Part shown: positions 55,586 to 64,000 of the stretch, piece by piece
Numbering within the stretch: position 1 is the stretch's first letter
Layout: each line of letters opens with the position of its first letter
Notes under the pieces: generated by a model
Seen by the model: only the letters and a program-made list of their open reading frames with translations
What the model was told of the DNA's origin: nothing
The model's database searches: none
Source of the DNA: Deltaproteobacteria bacterium
GTDB lineage: Bacteria; Myxococcota; Kuafuiibacteriia; Kuafuiibacteriales; Kuafuiibacteriaceae
NCBI GenBank assembly: GCA_016713425.1
Contig: JADJPE010000005.1
Location: forward strand, 1,674,001 to 1,738,000
Direction of reading: 5' to 3'
Length of the DNA: 64,000 nt
Made by a program: the position numbers and the translations under genes

Positions 55586-56965
55586 ATGTTCGATCCCTCA
55601 ACGCTCGCTGCACTTCTCGATCGGTCGCCGCTCGGCCTCTACGTTGTTGACCTCGATCGCTTCGACACCAACTTTTCCGATTTTCTCAGCGCTTTTCGTC
55701 GTTTCTACGAGAAGACGCACATCGCCTATTCGTATAAGACGAACTACTTGCCGGCTCTATGCCTCAGGGTGCGTCAACTGGGTGGGTTGGCTGAAGTGGT
55801 CTCTCGGTTCGAATACGATCTCGCGCGGAGAATGGGCGTTCCTGGAGCCGACATCATCTTCAACGGGCCCATCAAGACGGCGAGTGATTACTGGGAAGCA
55901 TCGTCGACCGGGGCGATCGTCAACATAGACAGTGCCTACGAGATCGACCTGCTCGAAGAGCTTGTCGTTCGACCTGGGCGCACCGGACCTTTCCGTGTCG
56001 GACTTCGTTGCGCGCTCAAGGCCGACGGTGAGGTCGCGGCGACGACGCGATTTGGCTTCGATGTTGAGAGCGGCGACTTCTGGAGGGCTGTTGACCGCCT
56101 CAAACGGCTCTCCGGCGTTGTGCTTGAGGGCTTGCACTGTCATATGATTCCACCCGGACGCTCACCAGCCCAGTATGCGAGCATCGCCCGTCGCCTCGTT
56201 GAGTTGAGCCGCGACATCTGGGGTCGTGGGCACGAGGACGGCCCTGGGTTCCTGGATGTGGGCGGCGGCTTCTTCAGCCACATGGGACCCGAGCTTAGAG
56301 CGCAATTTGCGACGAATCTGCCGACGTTCGGTGAGTACGGCGAGGCGATTGCCGCGCCATTTCGCGAATGTTTTGGGCACAATGGGAACGTCCGGCTCAT
56401 CGTCGAACCCGGCCTTGCTCTTGTCGCCGATGCGATGCAGTTCGTTTGCCGGGTGGTGGACACCAAGCGGGTTGGGACGCAGTCGCGTGCGTTGGTTGGT
56501 GCGAGTGTCTACAACGTTCGCCCCACCAAGAGCCCGCGAAACCTCGTTCTTCGACGGATTGTCAATTCCGCGGTCGCCGAGAGTCCCGCGCTCAGCGCGG
56601 TGGCTCCGAGTTCGGCTTCCGCGGCGTCCTTGACAGGGCTGACGCCCAGTGTCGGCGGAGCATCGAGCGCGCTGTGTGAATCGGGGCGCGCAATCACTGG
56701 GCCCACCGACGTCGTCGGGTACACGTGTATGGAGGACGATGTTCTGCACCGTGGATTCGAAGGCGAGCTACGTCGAGGTCATATCTTGGTTTTCGAGAAC
56801 GTGGGTGCATACACCCTGGTGTTAAAACCGCCCTTCATTCAGGGCAACGTTCCGGTATTCGCCTATCGCAAGAGCTGGTGCGAACCGCGTTGCGTGAGGC
56901 GGGCCGAGACACTCGATGATTTCATGACGACCTATGATTTTGCACCTGTGGATGAGGAGCGCTGA
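55586..56965 (+). CDS. PLP-dependent decarboxylase (DAP/ornithine decarboxylase fold type III)
   Basis: 459 residues. The PLP lysine is in AYSYKTNYLPA, phosphate and substrate loops in GLHCHMIPPGRS, DVGGGF and VEPGLALVAD, and the C-terminal catalytic part in GYTCMEDDVL and FENVGAYT. This is the alanine-racemase-fold decarboxylase family (LysA, SpeC2, CANSDC, pseudaminic or siderophore-type enzymes). A 40-residue Ala/Ser-rich insertion lies near 325-370. In this locus, it may make a diamine or amino-acid derivative for decoration. The substrate is not predictable. Confidence 0.85.
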   Translation: MFDPSTLAALLDRSPLGLYVVDLDRFDTNFSDFLSAFRRFYEKTHIAYSYKTNYLPALCLRVRQLGGLAEVVSRFEYDLARRMGVPGADIIFNGPIKTASDYWEASSTGAIVNIDSAYEIDLLEELVVRPGRTGPFRVGLRCALKADGEVAATTRFGFDVESGDFWRAVDRLKRLSGVVLEGLHCHMIPPGRSPAQYASIARRLVELSRDIWGRGHEDGPGFLDVGGGFFSHMGPELRAQFATNLPTFGEYGEAIAAPFRECFGHNGNVRLIVEPGLALVADAMQFVCRVVDTKRVGTQSRALVGASVYNVRPTKSPRNLVLRRIVNSAVAESPALSAVAPSSASAASLTGLTPSVGGASSALCESGRAITGPTDVVGYTCMEDDVLHRGFEGELRRGHILVFENVGAYTLVLKPPFIQGNVPVFAYRKSWCEPRCVRRAETLDDFMTTYDFAPVDEER

Positions 56966-56967
56966 CG

Positions 56968-58164
56968 GTGAATAGGCCCATCAAAACGGACGAAACCATG
57001 GCAACTCAACGTGGCACGAATGACGCCAACGAGTATCTTCTCGTGACGGGGTGCTATCGGTCGGGAACGACCGTCGTCGAGAAGGTGTTGAACATGCACC
57101 CCGCCGTGACAGTGGCCTCGCAGCCTTTCCCGGTTCTTTACTTTATGGTGAAGGAGCAATTCAACAAGACGCTTGGCATTGAGCGTCGCTATCCACTCGA
57201 CCATCTCTTTCTCGAGGATGCCTATACGCCTGAGCAATTCGAGGCCTTTCTCGACTCTCATTGTCTCGATGAGGCGAGCCTCGGCGTCTTTGTCCGCCGA
57301 ATGCATGAGTACTCCGAGGGGCTTTGGACACCGGCTATCCTGGGACTCCTATCAGGCCTCATGCCTGGTACCTTCTATGACGTCTACGAGCAACTCCTGG
57401 CCCGGGTGGCCCGTTTGTTCCCGAAGGCCGAGCGGCGTTATCTTGGAAGCAAAGAAGTCCTTGTCGAGGAGTTTGCCGCACCGCTGATGAGGAAAGAAGT
57501 GCGGACGATCTTCGTTGTTCGGGATCCTCGGGCGATGATTGCCTCCTTGAACTTTCGTGAGCGAGACAACCTAACCGGGAACCTAAGACCGGTGCTCTAC
57601 AGCCTGCGAGCTTGGCGCAAGAGTGTTGCGCTTGCGCAGTCGGCGATGGTTGGATCCAGCGCGTACCTCGTTCGCTATGAAGATGTCGTGAGGAACGCGT
57701 TGCACGCGCTCGAGGGGCTCGTTCATTTCTTGGGTGTCGCGCCATATGCCGCAAATGCGTTTGCGGAGGGGCTCATTGATCAAGACGGTCGACCTTGGAA
57801 AGGAAACTCGTCGTTTTCGGATCAAAAAGGAATCTCAGGCGCCTCTCTGGATGCGTATGCTTCGCGTTTACCCAAAACGGTTCAAGCATTTGTCGAAGCC
57901 GTGTGTGAGCCTGAAATGGAGCTCATGGGTTACGATCTCACGTGTTCTGCCGCCGAACGCTCGAACGCACTCGAGACCTACACGGATCCATTTTCGTCCA
58001 TTCACGAACGCTTTCCTGCCGATTACAGTTCCGACTTGGCGCGACGCCGACAGGAGAAAGATCGTCTCCGTCTGCTTCAAGACGGTGTTGAAGACATCGA
58101 GAGCCAACGACGATGGTTCATTGCGCCGGAAGCCTATTCGGCGCTGGCCGCTGCAAGATCTTGA
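56968..58164 (+). CDS. PAPS-dependent sulfotransferase
   Basis: 398 residues, GTG start 2 bp after the upstream stop. The 5'-phosphosulfate loop is VTGCYRSGTTVVEK and the 3'-phosphate motif is IFVVRDPRAMIASLNFR, so it is a sulfotransferase family enzyme that moves sulfate from PAPS to a hydroxyl or amine. Given the neighbours, a polysaccharide sugar or a small attached group is the likely target. It has no membrane helix. The C-terminal 60 residues are charged and helical. Confidence 0.85.
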   Translation: MNRPIKTDETMATQRGTNDANEYLLVTGCYRSGTTVVEKVLNMHPAVTVASQPFPVLYFMVKEQFNKTLGIERRYPLDHLFLEDAYTPEQFEAFLDSHCLDEASLGVFVRRMHEYSEGLWTPAILGLLSGLMPGTFYDVYEQLLARVARLFPKAERRYLGSKEVLVEEFAAPLMRKEVRTIFVVRDPRAMIASLNFRERDNLTGNLRPVLYSLRAWRKSVALAQSAMVGSSAYLVRYEDVVRNALHALEGLVHFLGVAPYAANAFAEGLIDQDGRPWKGNSSFSDQKGISGASLDAYASRLPKTVQAFVEAVCEPEMELMGYDLTCSAAERSNALETYTDPFSSIHERFPADYSSDLARRRQEKDRLRLLQDGVEDIESQRRWFIAPEAYSALAAARS

Positions 58165-58287
58165 GCGACTCTTTGGCGTCGATGTCCGTCGAGGCCTGTT
58201 CGGGGATGTCAGATAGCGTCTGGACCTCGCACCTGCCTTGTTTTGCGGTGACTCGGCTTTCGAACTGATGTAGCTCCTCCTCAACCT

Positions 58288-59526
58288 GTGCGATCGCTTC
58301 CAGAGCAACCACGACTTATGATTCTTGGGGCCGGGGTGTTCCAGCTTACGGCGATTCGTCGCGCGGTTGAGCTTGGGTTTCACGTTATCTCGGTCGACTA
58401 CAAGCCAAGTAACGTGGGGCACGCCTACGCGCACGAGAGTGTCAACGCGAGTACGATCGATGCCGATGCGGTCCTTGCCGCGGCTAAAGCGCATCATGTT
58501 GATGGGATCTTCTCGATGGCCTCGGAGGTCGCACTTCCAACGATTGCGCGCGTAGCGTCGGAACTTGGTCTGCCCGGACCGAGCGTTGAAACGGTTCAAA
58601 CGCTCACGCAGAAGAACCGCTTTCGTTCTGCACAGAAGGCACAGCGGCTCGACGGGCCGATCTTTCTCGAGTCAGAGGATTTTGATGAGGCGGCGCGATC
58701 ATGGGGCGATGGACCGGCCATCATAAAGCCAGCGATGAGCTCAGGATCGCGCGGCGTCGTTCGAGTGCCCAAGCTTGATGAGGCGGCGCGAGCATTGTTT
58801 GAGGCGGCGCGTGCCTTTTCGTCTACGGGTGTCGTGACGGTTGAGGCCTTCGTTCCCGGACAAGATTTGACACTCGAAGGCTTCGTGATCGACGGACGTG
58901 TGGATTGCGCCCTCGCGACGAAGAAGCATATCGAGGGCTTTTCGGTGGTTGGTCACGAGTTGCCGCCGACGATCGATGTTGCGATGCGGCAACGCCTCAT
59001 CCAGCAGGTGGAGCAGATGTTTGCCGCGACGGGGTATCGAAGCGGGCCATTCGATGCAGATTTTCGGATCGAAGGCGACTCTGCGGTTCTTCTGGAGATG
59101 TCGCCGCGGCTGGGTGGCAACGGTGTGCCGGCGCTGATCGAAGCGGGCTATGGTGTTTCGCTTCTCGATCTTGCGCTTCGCGCGGCGGTGGGGATTGATG
59201 GGCGACGATCGTCGTCTGGTGGGTTGATTCCGCCCCGAGAGGCAGCTTTGCCGCCACCCGAGTCATCGCGACGCTATGCTTCGGTGCTCCTGCGTTCCGG
59301 CGTTTCGGGAACGGTCGCCGCGGTGGCCGATGCGGCTTGCATTCGAGCAGAACTTTTTGGAATGGCCGAGCTCTGCCTCAATCTCCGAGTTGGGGATGAG
59401 GTGAGACGGTTCATCCACGGTGGCGATGTTTTTGGTTTTTGCGTTGTTCCGGTCGCGTCTGACGAGATGTTTAGTGATGTCGCGGGCCGTGTACACGAGG
59501 CGTTGGCACTCAAGCTAGCGTCCTGA
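58288..59526 (+). CDS. ATP-grasp enzyme (carboxylate-amine ligase type)
   Basis: 412 residues from GTG 58288; ATG 58318 is a possible start. The pre-ATP-grasp Rossmann part reads LMILGAGVFQLTAI. The ATP-grasp part has AIIKPAMSSGSRGVV (Lys and glycine loop), EAFVPGQDLTLEGFV and the metal ligands in DADFRIEG and LEMSPRLGGNGVPALI. Such enzymes join a carboxylate to an amine via an acylphosphate. It follows the PLP decarboxylase and sulfotransferase genes, so it may couple an amino compound to a sugar acid or build a small peptide. Confidence 0.85.
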   Translation: MRSLPEQPRLMILGAGVFQLTAIRRAVELGFHVISVDYKPSNVGHAYAHESVNASTIDADAVLAAAKAHHVDGIFSMASEVALPTIARVASELGLPGPSVETVQTLTQKNRFRSAQKAQRLDGPIFLESEDFDEAARSWGDGPAIIKPAMSSGSRGVVRVPKLDEAARALFEAARAFSSTGVVTVEAFVPGQDLTLEGFVIDGRVDCALATKKHIEGFSVVGHELPPTIDVAMRQRLIQQVEQMFAATGYRSGPFDADFRIEGDSAVLLEMSPRLGGNGVPALIEAGYGVSLLDLALRAAVGIDGRRSSSGGLIPPREAALPPPESSRRYASVLLRSGVSGTVAAVADAACIRAELFGMAELCLNLRVGDEVRRFIHGGDVFGFCVVPVASDEMFSDVAGRVHEALALKLAS

Positions 59527-59551
59527 AGCTTCTTCGCGAGGTCTGTTTGTC

Positions 59552-60475
59552 ATGGGTTCGATGCACATGAATCTAAACCATCATCTCAACCTCTTGTGGC
59601 GATTCGACCGTGGGCTCTGCTTGAAAGAGGTTGTTCTGGGCACGGTGAGAGAGGGAGACGTCGTTGTCGATGCCGGATGTGGCACGGGGGTGCTTTCTCT
59701 TTGGGCAGCCAAAGCAGGTGCGCGCAAGGTGTACGCGGTCGACATGGCGGCGAACGATGTGGGTGAAGCATTGGCGGAGGCGAACGGAGTCAAGGACAAG
59801 ATTGCGTTTGTACGTGGAGATCTGGCGGGGTTCCATCTTCCTGACGGAGGCCGATGCGATGTGCTCCTAGCCATGGTCTACTTCAATGATCCGCGTCGGG
59901 ACGCCGCCCAGATGGCGTTGACGTTTCGCCTTCGTGAGCGCCTCCTGCGCGCGGGTGGGGCTCAAATCCCGAATCGCGTCCGCTATACGGCCCAGATCAT
60001 GGATTGGCCCACCCAGGACGTCGGGGAGCGATTGGCTGAGATCGATCGACGCGTGAGCATCATGGAGGACAGGTACGATCTCAAACTCGGGCCGATGTCG
60101 GAAGCCGCGAAACGCACTCCGGATGGTTCTTGGTTTCCAAGCCGGCTAGAATCGGGCGCAGTCGAACGTCGTGATGCGCGTATTTTGAGTGAGCGGATCA
60201 CATTGAGCGACGTCGACTACGCCGGCGAGTTCCATGGGTACCCTGATCGACTCCGCTGTCGGATCAAGAACCCAGGGATTGCGACTGCCGTGCTCTTCAC
60301 ACAAGAGCTGTATGCGGGAACACGCCTTGTGTTTGCGAATGAGTCCGTCAGTTGGCTCGAGAGCCCACGACGCGTCGAGTCCGAGTGCGACCTCGAATTG
60401 GCACTCGACCGGACGTGGTTCACGAGCAACCGGATCGCTACCGACGTTGTGCCGCCGGCTTCAGTTCGGAAATAG
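59552..60475 (+). CDS. PRMT-like class I SAM methyltransferase
   Basis: 307 residues. An N-terminal helix (MNLNHHLNLLWRFDRGL) leads to motif I VVDAGCGTGVLSLWAAKAGA and the acidic VYAVDMA, followed by GDLAGFHLPDGGRCDVLLA. The C-terminal half is a beta-barrel-like domain as in protein arginine methyltransferases, including the RLRERLLRAGGAQIPNRVRYTAQI strand pattern. The double-E loop of true PRMTs is not evident (DVLLAMVYF here), so the target is likely a small molecule or the polymer. It is the last gene of the rightward operon, 25 bp after the ATP-grasp gene. Confidence 0.82.
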   Translation: MGSMHMNLNHHLNLLWRFDRGLCLKEVVLGTVREGDVVVDAGCGTGVLSLWAAKAGARKVYAVDMAANDVGEALAEANGVKDKIAFVRGDLAGFHLPDGGRCDVLLAMVYFNDPRRDAAQMALTFRLRERLLRAGGAQIPNRVRYTAQIMDWPTQDVGERLAEIDRRVSIMEDRYDLKLGPMSEAAKRTPDGSWFPSRLESGAVERRDARILSERITLSDVDYAGEFHGYPDRLRCRIKNPGIATAVLFTQELYAGTRLVFANESVSWLESPRRVESECDLELALDRTWFTSNRIATDVVPPASVRK

Positions 60476-60672
60476 ATAACTGTTCCCTCAAGGGCATCTG
60501 GCTGAGTCCGGTCGCGTGAATCATCGTCCGCCTCAAGGAGGCATCGATGGTCAAAGCAGCCGGGGGCATTTCCGAACGACGCCGGATGACCGCATCCGAA
60601 GGCTCGGCTCTGGTCCGGGAGAGGGGACCGACGGAGGTCGCCGCATGAGCACAGCGTAGGCGGGCGGCCTCA

Positions 60673-60723
60673 GGCTGAGCGCGGAAGAGCGAGCCCACAA
60701 AAATGGGTCGCCCGCGCTCAGCC
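60673..60723. other. Large near-perfect hairpin in a 530-bp gap
   Basis: GGCTGAGCGCGG (60673) pairs perfectly with CCGCGCTCAGCC (60712); an inner stem GCGAGCCCA/TGGGTCGC has one bulge, with loop CAAAAA. No T-run follows, so it is not a standard terminator. The surrounding gap 60476-61007 holds no recognised gene. Confidence 0.6.
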
Positions 60724-61007
60724 CCTCGCGATGAGCACAACGTTGAACGGCCTGCCGGTGACCTGACGAGAGGGAGGTGATCCTAAGACCCGCGACACGA
60801 AGCAGAGCTGACCCGTCTAATCCAAACTACATATCGATCGAGACTTGACCGAGATTGGGGCCGGTTTCTCGGTGCACCCAGCCGAGGCGGCAAGTAATTT
60901 GGACGTACCCAGGATGTCCACGCGTTGATGGAGAAGTCCAACATCCAACACCCAGCAGCGTAGCAATGGCATTCGAGAGCCAAAACCGAAGCGCAGCACG
61001 AAACGAA

Positions 61008-61422
61008 CTACGAACACAATCCGAGCGCTCTGCAGTCGCTCAGATGGCGGTCACCGTTTGGGTCGAACCACACGTTGTGTGCGCCAAGCGACATTCCGAG
61101 AAAAAGCACGACCTGGTTTCCCGGCTCGGAACAATCTGGGAAGAACGAGCCGACAAGAAGCATCGGGTCCGTCACAACGCCGAGCTGCGAAGCAGCCGTG
61201 GCCTCGCTCATCTCTCCGTTCACCCAGATCCGTATGCGCGTACCCCCAGATAGTGCGGGAATGTAGAGAACATCCACGAGTGCCCAACGATTCAACGGCA
61301 TCGGACCCAGAACGGACGACGCGGCGAGCGATTCGGGATCCTCCGTGCGGGCAGCGGTCACAACCTTGGCCCCTTGGTGATACCAGCGGACATACTCTCG
61401 ACCAGACCGAAGACCCGCGAGG
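61008..61422 (-). pseudogene. C-terminal part of a LamG-like lipoprotein gene cut by IS66
   Basis: The reading LAGLRSGREYVRWYHQGAK, LNRWALVDVLYIP, VVLFLGMSLGAHNVWFDPNG and SDCRALGLCS aligns with the end of the lipoprotein at 44115. The homology begins exactly at the left border of the IS66 copy at 61423. The rest of the gene should lie to the right of the window. The frame is joined by chance to the frameshifted transposase, giving one long open frame to 62930. Confidence 0.85.
61415..61422. repeat. Target site duplication, left copy
   Basis: CCGCGAGG borders the left IS66 end; the right end at 63994 is followed by CCGCGA before the window ends. IS66 elements make 8-bp duplications, so six of eight bases are confirmed. 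Confidence 0.8.
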
Positions 61423-61506
61423 GTGAGCGTCCGGACGACTGCCGGATTTCCTTCGGGTCGAACGTGGGAGGTCCGATGAGCCTGCTGGGCCTGGAGATCG
61501 GAAGCC

Positions 61507-62930
61507 TTAAAGGGGAAAGCTGCGAGGAAGGAGATCGATGACGTCCTTCTCGATGACGCCTCGGGCCAGGATCGGCATGACGCTGGCCAGGTATCTGACG
61601 GGGTCGATGCCGCAGAGCGCGCACGAGCCCAGGATTGAGAAAGGATGGCTGCGATCTGGGCGCCACGCTCGGAGCCGGCGAAGAGAAAGTTCTTCCGCGT
61701 CAGGGCGGCGCGCACGTGAAGGCGTTCGACGATGCCGTTGTCGATGGGGACGCGGCCGTCCGAGAGGAACTGACTCAGCGGTACTTGCTGGTTCGAGAAG
61801 TAGTTGAGCGCCCGACCGAAGCGTAGTGAAGGGGGTTCGTCGTCCTTAATGGACTCGACCCATTCGAGGAGCTTGGCGAAGATCGGGGCGCTGCGTTCAT
61901 GTCGAAGTCGCAGGCGCTCTCTTGGCTCCAGGTCTTTCGCGTCCTTCTCGATGCCGTAAAGCGCTTGATAGGCGTCGATCGCGATCGCGGCACGAGGCTC
62001 TCCGCCGTCGAGGGCCTTCACGAAGTATCGACGAGCGTGCATGTGACATCCGCACTCGATGATGTCTTCACGCGCAAACGCCTGGTCGAAGACGGTGGCG
62101 GCATCGGCCACCGTGTAGCCGGAGCGCAAGCGCAGGAAATCGGCAGGTCCGATCGTGTGACCGTCCGCGAACGTCGCGTGCCCGGAGGGCGCGAACAGAT
62201 ACAACGCCACGTCCTGATCGCCGACGAAGCCCCAAAGAGTGCCCAGCTTCTTGCGGCGCTTCGCACTCTTGCCGTCGCTAGTGAAGAACGCGAGAGACGT
62301 GCCATCGAGATGGAGGACCTCGGCTTTGAGCTCCGCGATCTGGAGCGCGCGCCACAGCGGTTGCAGGAGCTCGGATCCGTAGCCAATCTGGTCCGCGAGC
62401 GTCGAGACCGACAGGTCAACACCCATGCGCGCGTAGCGCTCCCGCTGCCGGTGAAGAGGGAGGCCATCGCGGTACTTGTCGACGAGCAGTTGGGCCACGA
62501 GACGCGGCCCGAACTCACCGCCGGCCACCACGCGATCGCCGACCGGCGCGCGAACGAAGTGCGGTGCTTCGCACGCATCACACGTGAGCTTCTCCCGGCG
62601 GTCGCGACGCACGATCACACGCGCGGGCACGAGCTCAAGGACCTCGCTGATATCATAGCCTGCGGATCGCCGCTCAACACCGCAATTCGGACAAGGGCGT
62701 TCGGCATCGGGTACCGAAATCGGGTTGTCTTCGCGCGGCAGGTGTGGAGGAAAAGGCGTCCGGCGCGGTCGCCTTGGTGGCGGCTCTGCGCTCTCGGTCG
62801 CCCGGCGGTTGCGCTCCTCCTCGACCATCTTGCCCAGCTCATCCGCCGGCGACTCCACCTCGAAGGTGACCGCTGTCTTGGACTTCCCCGTCGCGTCAGC
62901 GGGTGCGTAACTGGTTACAGTCTCGAGCAT
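61507..62930 (-). pseudogene. IS66 transposase TnpC, frameshifted (copy A2)
   Basis: It matches TnpC of A1 through ERLHVRAALTRKN and FAGSERGAQIAAI. A one-base deletion near 61645, relative to A1, shifts the frame, so the last 45 residues (ending VIDLLPRSFPL at 61507 in the right frame) are lost. Instead, the frame reads on into the lipoprotein remnant at 61008. The DDE residues are upstream of the shift. The coiled-coil N-terminus continues upstream of 62930 to about 63130 without a usual start codon. Confidence 0.8.
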
Positions 62931-63149
62931 CAGCTTCAGCTGGTCGGGAGAGACCTTCTCCGTCGTCTTGAACGCTCGGAGCTTCTTCGCGAGCGCCAGC
63001 TCCAGCTCTTCGTTCCGCGCTACGAGTTGGGCGACCAGCTGGACTACATCGTCTTTCGCACCGGAGTCGAGGAGCGAGCGGAGGGAGTTGAAGAACCGTG
63101 GGTTCGGAAGCTGGCGATGCGACGGAGCGGATGGAGAAGATAGATCACA

Positions 63150-63557
63150 TCAAGCAGGTTGATGCAATATGCATTGCGAAGACTCTGCGCCGTGTCGACT
63201 GTGCTGCGAAGGTTCCCACCGTGGCGACTGCCGACCTCGGTCCCACGTGATGCCTTCGAGAAGAAGGGCGAGCTCGTGAATGTCCAACTCGACGCACACC
63301 GCGTCCGCCGCCTCGGGGAGCGCGAACGTGCCTCGCTCGAGCCGCTTCGCTACGATCGTGTAGCCGCCTCGCGTCCAGACGATCATCTTGGCGATCGTCC
63401 GCCTGCGGTTGAAGAAGATGAAGATGTGTCCGCTGAGCGGGTCCTTCCGAAGCACTGCTCGGACCTCGTTGCTCAGACCATCGAAGGACTTGCCCATATT
63501 CACCGGCGATCGGCCCATGTAGATCTTCGTCGACCGAGGCACCAAGAACATCGTCAC
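63150..63557 (-). CDS. tnpB: IS66 accessory protein TnpB (copy A2)
   Basis: 135 residues: STKIYMGRSPVNMGKSFDGL, LSGHIFIFFNRRR, VAKRLERGTFALPEA. It is almost the same as TnpB of A1 except for the C-terminal tail. It overlaps the tnpA stop by 4 bp. Confidence 0.88.
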   Translation of the reverse strand: MTMFLVPRSTKIYMGRSPVNMGKSFDGLSNEVRAVLRKDPLSGHIFIFFNRRRTIAKMIVWTRGGYTIVAKRLERGTFALPEAADAVCVELDIHELALLLEGITWDRGRQSPRWEPSQHSRHGAESSQCILHQPA

Positions 63558-63925
63558 CGGCCCTCAAGGTTGCGCGTGAGCGCCGCGATCCATCCTGGCT
63601 CCACGCAGGTCGGTAACTCTATGTTCACACCGCCGACCGAGCGGACCACGATCGCCGGTGCCCGGTCCTCGGCCTCAAGGCCAAGCGCGTCCTCGTATCG
63701 GACGCGAACCGGTACCAAGCTGACATCATCCGGGACGTTCGTCCGACTCCCCGTCGGTCCGAGCCGCTTTCGCCACCAATAGACCCGCTGCGCACTCACG
63801 CCTTGCGACCGTGCGAACGCGACCACCGACTCGCCACTTCGCTCAAGCGCCAACAGCATCGAGCGTGCTTCTGCTTCCGACCATCGACGACGAGCCGGGG
63901 TTGTCCTTCGCTTCTTCGAAGTCAT
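63554..63925 (-). CDS. tnpA: IS66 accessory protein TnpA (copy A2)
   Basis: 123 residues with the helix-turn-helix RSMLLALERSGESVVAFARS and VSAQRVYWWRKRLGP. It is the first gene of the element, about 70 bp inside the right inverted repeat, and differs from TnpA of A1 mainly in the C-terminal half. Confidence 0.86.
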   Translation of the reverse strand: MTSKKRRTTPARRRWSEAEARSMLLALERSGESVVAFARSQGVSAQRVYWWRKRLGPTGSRTNVPDDVSLVPVRVRYEDALGLEAEDRAPAIVVRSVGGVNIELPTCVEPGWIAALTRNLEGR

Positions 63926-64000
63926 GGACCAGCATCGTCGCCCGTCTCCTCGTCCCCGATCTCGGAATTTCTCGGCGCTCTACCGTACGCTCACCCGCGA

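Larger units (their letters stand above)
61423..63994 (-). mobile_element. IS66-family element, copy A2
   Basis: 2572 bp, tnpA-tnpB-tnpC on the minus strand, terminal repeats GTGAGCGTCCGG at the left and its match CCGTACGCTCAC at the right. It is related to but clearly different from copy A1, so it is an independent insertion. Confidence 0.9.

Noticed and set aside
59552..60475. True protein arginine methyltransferase
   Set aside because: The double-Glu loop needed for arginine binding is not visible, so only a PRMT-like fold is claimed.
60773..60783. GGAGGTGATCC, like the reverse complement of the 16S rRNA 3' end
   Set aside because: No 16S sequence flanks it on either strand, so the short match is taken as chance.

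Overview
The window looks like a chromosome segment of a Myxococcota bacterium, probably of the Polyangia/Sandaracinus type. The basis is the high-GC coding style, a Hanks-type kinase with the HRDVSPQN loop, a FecR/zinc-finger/TPR protein, DUF4215 Cys-rich modules, and many PAS/GAF/REC signalling proteins. The assignment rests on family content, not on rRNA. No tRNA, rRNA or CRISPR array was found.

Left part (1-28 kb): a housekeeping and signalling mosaic. It holds a DUF115-like protein, a His-rich putative lipoprotein methyltransferase, a D-2-hydroxyacid dehydrogenase, a minor-pilin trio (FimT/PilV/PilW-like), a GT39 membrane glycosyltransferase, a thioredoxin-fold protein and an aldehyde dehydrogenase. 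A REC-PAS-GGDEF-EAL protein faces a hemerythrin-ODP fusion. Next come an MBL nuclease-like protein ending in QLSLF, a BolA protein, a lipoprotein/hybrid histidine kinase/Ser-Thr kinase operon, glycerol kinase, a repeat-rich protein of unknown function and a FecR-TPR protein. This half is rich in tandem repeats: in genes the period is 6, 9, 12 or 15 bp, outside genes it can be 11 or 14 bp.

Middle and right part (28-60.5 kb): a large exopolysaccharide-type locus. A cyanovirin-N-domain secreted protein, a WecA-like phosphoglycosyl transferase and a Wzy/ligase-like polymerase open it. They are followed by two paralogous 1040-1057-residue lipoproteins (four Ig-like domains, a DUF4215 Cys module and an FG-GAP propeller), GT4 and GT2 glycosyltransferases, an FkbM methyltransferase, a Wzx-type flippase, an outer-membrane barrel and a YbhN-like membrane protein. 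The tail of the locus is a tailoring set: PLP decarboxylase-fold enzyme, sulfotransferase, ATP-grasp enzyme and PRMT-like methyltransferase. The segment 34-48 kb appears to be a duplicated lipoprotein/GT4/flippase cassette in which one copy kept the GT4 and the other kept the flippase. It is riddled with IS66 and IS630 debris. A 39-bp promoter-like element (TTGACA, 17 bp, TACACC, with conserved flanks) occurs at 28.32 kb and again at 51.85 kb, at the heads of the two rightward operons, and may define a regulon.

Right edge (61-64 kb): an IS66 element inserted in a LamG-like lipoprotein gene, with 6 of 8 bases of the target duplication visible before the window ends. The rest of the interrupted gene should lie beyond the right edge.
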